This document shows positions 1 to 5,203 of a stretch of 5,203 nucleotides of DNA, piece after piece. Each line of letters opens with the position of its first letter. The stretch's first letter is position 1. The position numbers and the translations under genes were made by a program. This stretch comes from Spirochaetales bacterium (GTDB lineage Bacteria > Spirochaetota > Spirochaetia > Sphaerochaetales > Sphaerochaetaceae), in contig JAAYQY010000173.1 in the NCBI GenBank assembly GCA_012519125.1, positions 1 to 5,203 on the forward strand, given 5' to 3'. Below the pieces are notes generated by a model. That model was not told the DNA's origin and ran no database searches. It worked only from the letters and a program-made list of their open reading frames with translations.

Positions 1-144
1 AAGGATTTCAGGCCGAATGGTCTGTACCAGATCAAGAGAGATTCGAAACGTGTTCGCGTTGTACACCGCTTCGGTAGGGGGATAGATCAGTGCTGAGTTG
101 TCAAGCGCTATGAACCCCTCCGGGGCGCTGTTCTGTACTCGCAT
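1..144 (-). CDS. N-terminal fragment of a condensation-domain / alcohol acetyltransferase-like protein (runs off left edge)
   Basis: The minus strand is open for 48 codons from an ATG at 144-142 to the window edge. The start is well supported: an AGAGGG ribosome binding site lies six bases upstream (151-156), and the ATG shares one base with the gcvT stop (TGATG junction), so it is probably translated by coupling with gcvT. The visible protein starts [11 protein letters not shown] and then reads ALDNSALIYPPTE and TFRISLDL. From memory this matches the N-terminal signature of bacterial proteins often annotated as alcohol acetyltransferase or condensation-domain proteins (LDNAAKIYP, then a short gap, then FR-S-L). 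These belong to the CoA-dependent acyltransferase superfamily. The catalytic HHxxxDG motif would lie further downstream, outside the window, so activity cannot be judged. The existence of the gene is fairly secure; the family call rests on a short match. Confidence 0.62.
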   Translation of the reverse strand, partial: MRVQNSAPEGFIALDNSALIYPPTEAVYNANTFRISLDLVQTIRPEIL

Positions 145-1265
145 CACTGGCCCTCTTTGATCGGCATACCGCGTTTATAGAACGGGGTACGCACCAGTTT
201 GGCTCGCTTTCGCTGGCCGTGTACCTCCACTTCCAAGACATCCCCGAATTTTAGGGCGGAATCCCGTTCGATCAGAACATATGCACAGAAAATCCCCAAG
301 GAGGGACTCTTGTTTCCGCTGGTGACAAACCCAATCTGCTTTTCTCCAAGGTATACGGGATAACCACTGCGCGGGACCGCTTTGTCCAGCATCTCAATAC
401 CCCTAAGGGTACGGGGAATGCCATTCTGTTGTTGGAACAGCAGCGCTTCCTTGCCGCAGAAATCCTTCTCGTCCAGCTTTACAAAGACCCCAAGATTAGC
501 TTCCAACGGAGTGATGGTGTCGCTGATTTCATGTCCATAGAGCGGAAGTTTAGCTTCCATGCGGAGGGTATCCCGACTTCCCAATCCGCAGGGGATCAGC
601 CCAAAAGTCTTTCCAGCTTCCAAAAGCGTATTCCACAAAAGCGGCCCATCGTCGCTGGCACAGTAGAGCTCGAACCCATCCTCTCCTGTGTAGCCGGTCC
701 TGCTGATGAGAGTCATGACCTCCCCTATCTCACACTGACTGCGGAAGGTAAAGCTCTTGATCTGATCACAATCACTGACCAAAGTGCTGAGAATTTGAAC
801 AGAAAGCGGTCCTTGCAACGCAAGCTGCACGGTGGAAGCAGAGAGATCGATTACCGGAGGACAGCTATCTGCCTTAGGGTTATCGTGCATAATCCAAGCG
901 AGGTCCTTCTCTGTGTTGGAAGCATTCATTACCACAAGAAATGAGATTTCCGTTCGGCGATAGATGAGAAGATCATCCACCACAGTGCCATTTGGATAGC
1001 ACATCATGGTGTATCGACACTGGCCAACCTGCATGTCGCCTATGGTGTTCGTGCAGAGATAATCGAGATAGCTCGCAGCCTCTTCTCCACTGATCATACA
1101 CTCACCCATATGGGAAACGTCAAACAACCCTGCACGAGTGCGCACAGCCTCATGTTCGGCAAGAATTCCCGTTTCAAATTGAACAGGCAACTCCCATCCT
1201 CCAAAATCAATGAGCTTGACATTAGGATAGGTGCTGTAGCACTCGTACAAAGGTGTTCGTTTCAT
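144..1265 (-). CDS. gcvT: Aminomethyltransferase, T-protein of the glycine cleavage system
   Basis: A 373-residue protein, the usual GcvT length. GcvT transfers the methylene unit from the aminomethyl-lipoyl arm of GcvH to tetrahydrofolate, releasing ammonia and giving 5,10-methylene-THF in the cytoplasm. Visible family motifs in order: [10 protein letters not shown] (21-30), [19 protein letters not shown] (37-55), the DDL segment with the conserved Asp pair D97-D98 (the family's catalytic aspartate lies here), [17 protein letters not shown], and [18 protein letters not shown] followed by TPLEANLG. The C-terminal GcvT barrel region contains [10 protein letters not shown] in the place of the common TSG-xxSP-LG motif. 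The start ATG at 1265 has a GAAGGGG ribosome binding site five bases upstream. It lies 12 bases after the ridA stop and its own stop overlaps the next start, so it is the middle gene of an apparent ridA-gcvT operon. No key residue appears to be missing. GcvH and GcvP must be encoded elsewhere if the system is complete. Confidence 0.95.
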   Translation of the reverse strand: MKRTPLYECYSTYPNVKLIDFGGWELPVQFETGILAEHEAVRTRAGLFDVSHMGECMISGEEAASYLDYLCTNTIGDMQVGQCRYTMMCYPNGTVVDDLLIYRRTEISFLVVMNASNTEKDLAWIMHDNPKADSCPPVIDLSASTVQLALQGPLSVQILSTLVSDCDQIKSFTFRSQCEIGEVMTLISRTGYTGEDGFELYCASDDGPLLWNTLLEAGKTFGLIPCGLGSRDTLRMEAKLPLYGHEISDTITPLEANLGVFVKLDEKDFCGKEALLFQQQNGIPRTLRGIEMLDKAVPRSGYPVYLGEKQIGFVTSGNKSPSLGIFCAYVLIERDSALKFGDVLEVEVHGQRKRAKLVRTPFYKRGMPIKEGQ

Positions 1266-1277
1266 GGGGGCCCCTTC

Positions 1278-1673
1278 TTATGCGAGTGCAATCATTTCGA
1301 TTTCAACTGCGACATCCTTGGGAAGCTTTGCCACTTGCACAGCAGAACGAGCAGGAAGGATTCCTTCAGCAAAATAGGAAGCATAGACTTGGTTTACTGC
1401 AGCAAAGTCGTCCATGTTCTTCAGGAATACGGTTGCCTTGACTACCTTGGAGAGATCAGTCCCAGCTTCGCTGAGAACGGCCTTTATGTTCTCGAACACC
1501 TGTTTTGCCTGATTCGCGGCATCGCCGCCAACCAGTTCACCAGTGGTGGGATCTACCGGCAATTGTCCGCTGGTAAATACAAACGGTCCGGCAATGATAG
1601 CCTGGCTATAAGGTCCGATGGCCGCGGGAGCCTTGTCGGTATTGACTTGTGTCTTTTTCAATTGAAACATCAT
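1278..1673 (-). CDS. ridA: RidA family 2-iminobutanoate/2-iminopropanoate deaminase (YjgF/YER057c/UK114)
   Basis: A 131-residue protein, normal for RidA (about 125-130). RidA hydrolyses enamine/imine intermediates such as 2-aminoacrylate, made by PLP-dependent serine/threonine dehydratases, to the 2-ketoacid and ammonia, protecting other PLP enzymes. It normally works as a cytoplasmic trimer. Visible motifs: IGPYSQAI (19-26, with the conserved Tyr22), TSGQLPVDP (34-42), and PARSAVQVAKLP followed by VEIE (107-126). This includes Arg109, which binds the substrate carboxylate, and Glu124, both expected in deaminating members. The start is the first of two adjacent ATGs (1673), placed nine bases from an AGGAG ribosome binding site. 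The frame stays open upstream to 1919, but that extension runs across the promoter region and into the antisense of the neighbouring gene and has no RidA homology. First gene of an apparent ridA-gcvT operon. Confidence 0.95.
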   Translation of the reverse strand: MMFQLKKTQVNTDKAPAAIGPYSQAIIAGPFVFTSGQLPVDPTTGELVGGDAANQAKQVFENIKAVLSEAGTDLSKVVKATVFLKNMDDFAAVNQVYASYFAEGILPARSAVQVAKLPKDVAVEIEMIALA

Positions 1674-1682
1674 ATTCTGTAT

Positions 1683-1688
1683 CTCCTC
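1683..1688 (-). promoter_or_regulatory. Ribosome binding site of ridA
   Basis: On the minus strand this reads GAGGAG. It is the only strong Shine-Dalgarno match close to the RidA reading frame and sits about nine bases from the ATG at 1673. It decides the start of ridA in favour of this codon over the much longer in-frame extension to 1919. Confidence 0.75.
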
Positions 1689-1696
1689 TTGTAGGT

Positions 1697-1725
1697 AGAA
1701 TACCCTCTCAAAGATACTCTTGCAA
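1697..1725 (-). promoter_or_regulatory. Predicted sigma70-type promoter for ridA-gcvT
   Basis: On the minus strand a -35 box TTGCAA (1725-1720) and a -10 box TATTCT (1702-1697) are separated by exactly 17 bases. Each box matches four of the six consensus positions. Transcription would begin near 1690, giving a short leader of about 17 bases that still contains the GAGGAG ribosome binding site. The position is right for the ridA-gcvT operon. Housekeeping-sigma consensus is assumed, and no start-site data are available. Confidence 0.5.
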
Positions 1726-1747
1726 GGGAGGATAGTCCGTTGTAAGG
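1724..1747 (+). promoter_or_regulatory. Leader of the flavoprotein gene: strong Shine-Dalgarno followed by in-frame TTG-TAA, then weaker TAAGG site
   Basis: AAGGGAGGA (1724-1732) is the best ribosome binding sequence in the leader, but the only start-like codon at the proper distance is TTG at 1740, which is followed at once by TAA. The TTG is in frame with the downstream gene (15 bases before its ATG). The working ribosome binding site for the ATG at 1755 is therefore probably TAAGG at 1743-1747, seven bases away. Whether the upstream site is functional, a remnant of a longer start, or chance cannot be decided from sequence. No convincing promoter is visible for this gene; the best candidate (TTGTAG at 1689, GATACT at 1713, spacing 18) is weak. 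Confidence 0.35.
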
Positions 1748-1754
1748 TTTTGAC

Positions 1755-2285
1755 ATGCAGATGATGATAGTATACGGAAGCCCCCGAAAAAATGGCAATA
1801 GTGCAACGTTGGCAAGAGCATTCAAGGAAGAAGCCTCCAATCAATATGTGTGCAGTGAAACCTTCCTGCAGGAGAGTCGTATTGAGCCTTGCAAGGCATG
1901 CAACTGGTGCAAGACTCACCGGCGGTGCCTTATTGAAGATGATATGAACAGCTTGTGCGAGCGAGTGAAGGAAGCAGATGCTCTCTGTTTTGCCACCCCA
2001 GTGTATTGGTGGGGAGTGTCTGCACAGCTGAAACTGTTCATAGACAGATTATACCAGATGGAGCTCGCTTCTTTTGCCGACAAAAAGCTCTATGTGATTG
2101 CGGTTGGGGAGGATAGCCTCGATGGTATCCAATATCGCCTGATACGGGAGCAATTTGAGGCAATATGCGAATATACAACGATGGAATTCGCTGGGTATCT
2201 GCCGGTTTCTGCCGATGACAAACATCCGATTGATAAGCAAAGCAATGCGCTCGCATCAGCGCGAGAGCTAATCAGAGCAAAGTGA
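1755..2285 (+). CDS. Flavodoxin-fold NAD(P)H-dependent FMN reductase, iron-sulfur flavoprotein type
   Basis: A 176-residue cytoplasmic protein. The N-terminus has the FMN-phosphate loop GSPRKNGNSATL (8-19) after a short beta strand, and the middle has TPVYWWGVSAQLKLFIDR (81-98), the usual second flavin-contact motif of the NADPH-dependent FMN reductase family. Between them lies CKACNWCKTHRRC (46-58), spacing CX2CX2CX5C, followed by DDM (62-64). This matches the compact cysteine motif described for iron-sulfur flavoproteins (Isf), which carry a 4Fe-4S cluster and FMN. Some relatives with similar cysteines have no proven cluster, so the cofactor is an inference. The substrate and partner are unknown. 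The only plus-strand gene here, it is divergent from ridA with an 81-base gap, and its last 14 bases overlap the convergent phosphatase gene. The start at 1755 is chosen from TAAGG seven bases upstream; ATG at 1761 or 1764 is possible and would still keep the FMN loop. Confidence 0.88.
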   Translation: MQMMIVYGSPRKNGNSATLARAFKEEASNQYVCSETFLQESRIEPCKACNWCKTHRRCLIEDDMNSLCERVKEADALCFATPVYWWGVSAQLKLFIDRLYQMELASFADKKLYVIAVGEDSLDGIQYRLIREQFEAICEYTTMEFAGYLPVSADDKHPIDKQSNALASARELIRAK

Positions 2286-2916
2286 GCAACTCGTCTGCAC
2301 TGCTGACCATGGCAAGCATGGAATCTTCCTTGGGAGTTCCTTTCGGAAAGCCAAAGCCGTAGTCCACCGCAATAAATGCAACTCCTGATTCGGCAGCACC
2401 TTTCTGGTCGTGGATCGTGTCGCCGATCAGTACTGCATCCTCTGCACGTACTGAGAGGTCTTGCAATACCAATTGGATGATGTCAGCCTTGGAGAGGTGA
2501 GAGTTAAGGTCAGATCCTCGGATGGAATCGAAGTAATGATCAAACCCAAAGTGCGTCATCATATCCTGGGCAAGGCTTTCATGCTTGAGTGTCCCAACAG
2601 CGAGCAGGTATCCCTTCTCTTTCAGAACATCCAAGGTCTTTTTCATGTTTGGGTACGCTACAGCGTTGAAGCGACCTCTCAGATCATACTCAACCCGGTA
2701 GAGGCTTACAGCCTGCTCAATCAAAGCTTGGTCCATATTGTAGACTTCCACAAAGCATTGGTTGATGGGAGGTCCGATAAACTTGCTCAGTTGTGCTGGA
2801 TCGTGTTCCGGTTCCATACCCAGCTTTTTCACGGTTGCATTGGCCGAGGAGAAGATTCCTGCACTGGTGTTCATAAGGGTTCCGTCAAGATCAAAGATGG
2901 CAAGTTTAAAATTCAT
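2272..2916 (-). CDS. HAD-superfamily hydrolase, phosphoglycolate phosphatase (Gph/PGMB)-like
   Basis: A 214-residue protein with all four HAD motifs: motif I FDLDGT (8-13, nucleophile Asp9 and acid/base Asp11), motif II Thr109 in AVGTLK, motif III Lys143, and motif IV GDTIHD (165-170, metal-binding Asp166 and Asp170). Residues 14-90 form a helical C1 cap containing FIGPPI (46-51), typical of phosphoglycolate phosphatase-like members. It therefore looks like an active Mg2+-dependent cytoplasmic phosphomonoesterase. The substrate (phosphoglycolate, a nucleotide, a sugar phosphate) cannot be fixed from sequence. The start ATG overlaps the stop of the upstream phosphatase gene by 4 bases (ATGA, 2913-2916), and no clear ribosome binding site precedes it, so translation is probably coupled. 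Last gene of the right-hand operon. Its end overlaps the convergent flavoprotein gene by 14 bases, with no terminator in between. Confidence 0.9.
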   Translation of the reverse strand: MNFKLAIFDLDGTLMNTSAGIFSSANATVKKLGMEPEHDPAQLSKFIGPPINQCFVEVYNMDQALIEQAVSLYRVEYDLRGRFNAVAYPNMKKTLDVLKEKGYLLAVGTLKHESLAQDMMTHFGFDHYFDSIRGSDLNSHLSKADIIQLVLQDLSVRAEDAVLIGDTIHDQKGAAESGVAFIAVDYGFGFPKGTPKEDSMLAMVSSADELLTLL

Positions 2917-3710
2917 GACTGAACCATATGCAATATTTGGTGTTGAATCAAGCCGTTTGAAGCAACCAGATCACAGCGGGTGTCTTCGAAAGGCCGTGCA
3001 GGATCGGCACTCTCCACCATACCACCAGCCTCCTGGACGATGAGCATTCCCGCAGCCATGTCATAGTATCCGAGACAGAGTTCATAGTATCCGTCCAACC
3101 TGCCGGCAGCTATGTAGGAGAGTTCCAGTGCACATGACCCATAGGAACGGAAGTCGCTGCATGAGAGAAACAGCTGTTTGGCTCGAGCAAAATATTGCTC
3201 TGCCAAATCGTGTCGGCGATGAGGCGGTACACAGACCAAGAGCGCTCGTTCCATGTGAGAGACCGAAGAGACGCTGATCGCTTTCCCGTTGAGAAAAGAA
3301 CCTTTACCCTTGCTTGCCCAAAACAGTTCTCCTTGCCTTGGGTTGTACACTACCCCAACCAAAGGTTTGAAGGGTTCAAGTTCCCAGGCAATGCTTACCG
3401 TATAATTGGGAAGCGACCGGAAAAAGTTGGTTGTCCCATCGATTGGATCGATGATCCATCGCCCAGTCTTCTGATTTCCTTCTTTCCCCGTCTCCTCACC
3501 AAAAATTGCGTCATTCGGAAAGCTCTCTTTGATGACCGAGATGATTCTCTCTTCCGCTCCTTTATCAGTATCGGTCACAAAATCATTGGTGTGTTTGCTG
3601 CGTACAGCGATGTGGTCCTTGGATCCTTCTTCCAGGATATATGCACCTGCGAGTTTGGCTGCCTTGAGTGCAGTCTCAAGGTGTTGGGCTATGAGGTTTT
3701 TCTCTGTCAT
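2913..3710 (-). CDS. Inositol monophosphatase family protein (IMPase/SuhB/CysQ superfamily)
   Basis: A 265-residue protein, normal for the family. Metal-site motifs are present in order: FVTDTDKGAE (44-53), GEE (71-73, metal-ligand Glu72), DPIDGTTNFF (88-97, with Asp88 and Asp91), and YDMAAGMLIVQEAGG (216-230, Asp217). These support a Mg2+-dependent phosphomonoesterase. Candidate substrates in the family are inositol-1-phosphate, 3'-phosphoadenosine-5'-phosphate, fructose-1,6-bisphosphate and histidinol phosphate; sequence alone does not choose between them. One deviation: the usual WD-AAG motif has Tyr216 in place of Trp, probably a tolerated change. The start ATG overlaps the stop of the acidic repeat gene (ATGA, 3707-3710). 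GGAG at 3725-3728 is the nearest Shine-Dalgarno match but is rather distant, which again points to translational coupling. It is the middle gene of the three-gene operon. Confidence 0.92.
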   Translation of the reverse strand: MTEKNLIAQHLETALKAAKLAGAYILEEGSKDHIAVRSKHTNDFVTDTDKGAEERIISVIKESFPNDAIFGEETGKEGNQKTGRWIIDPIDGTTNFFRSLPNYTVSIAWELEPFKPLVGVVYNPRQGELFWASKGKGSFLNGKAISVSSVSHMERALLVCVPPHRRHDLAEQYFARAKQLFLSCSDFRSYGSCALELSYIAAGRLDGYYELCLGYYDMAAGMLIVQEAGGMVESADPARPFEDTRCDLVASNGLIQHQILHMVQS

Positions 3711-5203
3711 CGCTTGCGTTTTCTCTCCAAAATCCTTTCACCAAGATTGACTACATACTTCCAATCAGCTTGGGAAAAATCTTCGTACTTCAGGGTCTTT
3801 TCCTCAGCGTGATACAAGCCTCCACTTGGAATATAACCAAGATACAACACCTTCCAAGTTTTCTGTCCTTGGGTATACATGATGGCTCCAACATTGTTTC
3901 TTCTATCCCAAGCTCGAAGCATATCACCTTTGCCTGCCATCAAGACTACCGTCAGATTAATGCCAGGAATGGTGAACATCTTATCCTTTCCATCACCCTG
4001 CTGCACTTGTCTAGCTTGCTCAATAAGCGATGCAGTCCCCATAAGAACCTGAGAGTCTGCTGTCTTGCAGAAATCAAAAAATATGTTTTCCTCTTTCTCT
4101 TTCAGCTTGCCCAAGATCTCTCGTATGGTGGAAGGAAGATTCCCTTCCAATGTAGTTTCCATTTCCTGAACCAGCACCTGGACAGGGGCATTGGGTACTG
4201 CTGTTTCAGGCTGCGACTGCACAGACGACCCGGACTTTGCTATCGTGTCAGCAAGAATAAACCGGGGAAGAGGAGAAGGAGCTTCCTGCTGCATTTGTTC
4301 TTCTTCAGCCTGAACAGGTTCTTCCTTCCGGATATGAGGCATTGCCAGCCTTATATCACGATGATAGGGCTTTTCCTCAACGACAGGCTCTGGTTCAACG
4401 ACAGGCTCTGGTTCAACGACAGGTTCTGGTTCAACGACAGGTTCTGGTTCAACGACAGGTTCTGGTTCATCGACAGGTTCTGGTTCATCGACAGGTTCTG
4501 GTTCATCGACAGGTTCATCCTCAATATGAGGTTCCTTAGCCTTCGGTTCTTCGGGAATGTTTTTTGCAATATTTGACAAGTGTGAGAAGAAGCTGAAGGG
4601 AGTGGATGGTTTGGATTGCTGGACAGGAATGTCTTCCTGTTCTTCCCCAGAAGTATCATTCAGCATTCCAACCAGCTCATCATCATCGTCGTCCGAGTAC
4701 TCTGCATGGAACATCTCGGTAGAGAGTTCTGCCCCATCTTCCATTTCCTCATCGGCAAAATTCAACATATCATCTTCATCATCGTCATCATCGTCATCAT
4801 CATTAAAAAAGGTTGGATCGAGAATGCAGTACGCTTCTTGTTCGTAGTCGTCGTTTTCAAAATCCACATCTTCTTCATCTCTTGAGTCGGGATCAAAGAG
4901 GTTTTCTTGATCAAAATCAAAGAGATTCGGTTGCTCCTCATAGCTCGCCATCTCATCAGCGATTTCTTGTTCATCCTGCTCTTTATCTTCTTCCTCTTGT
5001 GTAGTGGCTGTGAAGTAAGAGGAACCAATAAACGGCTTGGTAACAGACGGCTCTTCCTCTATGGGAAGCTCTTCCTCTATGGGAAGCTCTTCTTCTATGG
5101 GAAGCTCTTCTTCTATGGGAAGCTCTTCTTCTATGGGAAGCTCTTCTTCTATGGGAAGCTCTTCTTCTATGGGAAGCTCTTCTTCTATGGGAAGCTCTTC
5201 TTC
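3707..5203 (-). CDS. Large acidic hexapeptide-repeat protein with an unrecognised C-terminal domain (N-terminus beyond right edge)
   Basis: The frame is open for 498 codons from the right edge to the stop at 3707. An ATG at 4951 could be mistaken for the start, but the frame continues upstream with the same acidic composition and has no ribosome binding site there, so the gene very probably begins outside the window. Numbering from the first visible codon: 1-51 EEELPI hexapeptide array; about 52-230 a strongly acidic, probably disordered stretch with an eight-Asp run (135-142) and a five-Asp run (171-175); 230-275 an EPEPVD/EPEPVV array resembling the stiff Pro-Glu rods of TonB-like proteins; 276-345 a low-complexity linker; about 346-498 a globular-looking domain with hydrophobic strands (TIPGINLTVVLMAG, WKVLYLGYIP) and a basic tail ERKRKR. 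I do not recognise this domain. No membrane segment is visible, and a signal or anchor could lie upstream of the window. Function unknown. The 4-base overlap with the downstream phosphatase gene ties it to that operon. Confidence 0.85.
   Translation of the reverse strand, partial: EEELPIEEELPIEEELPIEEELPIEEELPIEEELPIEEELPIEEELPIEEEPSVTKPFIGSSYFTATTQEEEDKEQDEQEIADEMASYEEQPNLFDFDQENLFDPDSRDEEDVDFENDDYEQEAYCILDPTFFNDDDDDDDDEDDMLNFADEEMEDGAELSTEMFHAEYSDDDDDELVGMLNDTSGEEQEDIPVQQSKPSTPFSFFSHLSNIAKNIPEEPKAKEPHIEDEPVDEPEPVDEPEPVDEPEPVVEPEPVVEPEPVVEPEPVVEPEPVVEEKPYHRDIRLAMPHIRKEEPVQAEEEQMQQEAPSPLPRFILADTIAKSGSSVQSQPETAVPNAPVQVLVQEMETTLEGNLPSTIREILGKLKEKEENIFFDFCKTADSQVLMGTASLIEQARQVQQGDGKDKMFTIPGINLTVVLMAGKGDMLRAWDRRNNVGAIMYTQGQKTWKVLYLGYIPSGGLYHAEEKTLKYEDFSQADWKYVVNLGERILERKRKR
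4379..4516 (-). repeat. 18-bp in-frame tandem array coding EPEPVD/EPEPVV, 7.7 copies
   Basis: Seven full 18-base units plus 12 bases of another. On the minus strand a unit reads GAACCAGAACCTGTCGTT. The N-terminal three units (one partial) end in GAT (Asp) and the other five in GTT (Val). The two most C-terminal units also carry GAG instead of GAA at the third codon. The copies are otherwise identical, showing recent expansion. Since the period is a multiple of three, gain or loss of units keeps the reading frame. Confidence 0.97.
4769..4801 (-). repeat. Aspartate-codon trinucleotide tract (poly-Asp)
   Basis: Eleven codons, ten GAT/GAC and one GAA, coding DDDDDDDDEDD within the acidic region of the repeat protein. 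GAC is interspersed among the GAT codons, which makes the tract less prone to slippage than a pure triplet run. A shorter five-Asp run lies at 4679-4693. Confidence 0.85.
5051..5203 (-). repeat. 18-bp in-frame tandem array coding EEELPI, at least 8.5 copies, continues past right edge
   Basis: Eight full units plus half of another, reading GAAGAAGAGCTTCCCATA on the minus strand. All are identical except the last two glutamate triplets at the C-terminal end (5051-5059 and 5069-5077), where the first codon is GAG instead of GAA. The array reaches the last base of the window, so its true length is unknown. It has the same 18-bp period as the array at 4379-4516 but a different sequence. Confidence 0.97.

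Noticed and set aside
429..944. Plus-strand open frame of 171 codons inside gcvT
   Set aside because: Fully antisense to gcvT, with no plausible start signal or protein family.
1266..1274. GGGGGCCCC palindrome before gcvT as an operator
   Set aside because: It is part of the gcvT ribosome binding region in a 12-base gap; too short, and without a loop or second half-site, to support a regulator site.
1110..1694. Plus-strand open frame of 194 codons across gcvT and ridA
   Set aside because: It lies antisense to two well-supported genes, crosses their junction, and its product has no recognisable motif.
1674..1919. N-terminal extension of ridA to an ATG at 1919
   Set aside because: The extra 82 residues have no RidA homology, overlap the flavoprotein gene in antisense and cross the predicted promoter; the ATG at 1673 has a good ribosome binding site.
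2247..2265. GC-rich hairpin (GCGCT/AGCGC or CTCGC/GCGAG) near the convergent gene ends as a terminator
   Set aside because: Only five base pairs per alternative stem and no T-run on either strand; it lies inside coding sequence.
3770..4576. Long plus-strand open frame (268 codons) opposite the repeat protein
   Set aside because: It is the antisense of the Pro-Glu array and its flanks; the repeat has no stops in this frame. It codes a low-complexity FNDRFWFN-type series with no ribosome binding site or family match.
4949..4951. ATG at 4951 as the start of the acidic repeat protein
   Set aside because: The frame continues open upstream to the window edge with the same acidic, repeat-rich coding character, and no Shine-Dalgarno precedes this ATG.
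4379..5203. Tandem repeats as a CRISPR array or iterons of an origin
   Set aside because: Units are contiguous without spacers, have an 18-bp period in frame, and are explained as coding hexapeptide repeats.

Overview
The window holds seven protein-coding genes packed almost without gaps. Two of them, one at each end, run off the window. Gene content, moderate GC and a long acidic hexapeptide-repeat protein would fit a spirochaete such as Sphaerochaeta, but this is only an impression. No rRNA, tRNA or other lineage marker is present. No CRISPR array, insertion sequence, attachment site or RNA gene is visible. The longest stretch without a gene is 81 bases (1674-1754).

Left block (1-1673, minus strand, read right to left): ridA (enamine/imine deaminase), then gcvT (aminomethyltransferase, T-protein of the glycine cleavage system), then the first 48 codons of a protein whose N-terminus resembles the condensation-domain or 'alcohol acetyltransferase'-like family. 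Spacing is 12 bases and then a one-base stop/start overlap, so this looks like one operon. A good sigma70-type promoter (1697-1725) sits just upstream of ridA. RidA clears reactive 2-aminoacrylate that damages PLP enzymes of serine/glycine and one-carbon metabolism, so pairing it with gcvT makes metabolic sense. The gcvH and gcvP genes are not in the window.

Middle: a single plus-strand gene (1755-2285), divergent from ridA, encodes a small FMN-dependent reductase of the iron-sulfur flavoprotein type with a compact four-cysteine motif. Its 3' end overlaps the convergent HAD phosphatase gene by 14 bases.

Right block (2272-5203, minus strand): a large acidic repeat protein open at the right edge, then an inositol-monophosphatase-family phosphatase, then a HAD phosphatase of the phosphoglycolate-phosphatase type. 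The three genes are joined by two successive 4-base ATGA overlaps, which implies co-transcription and translational coupling. The acidic protein carries two unrelated in-frame 18-bp tandem arrays (EEELPI and EPEPVV/EPEPVD hexapeptides), two poly-Asp runs, and a C-terminal domain of about 150 residues that I do not recognise. This protein, and its tight linkage to two phosphatases, is the least explained part of the window. I see no clear sign of a defence, toxin-antitoxin or mobile system.
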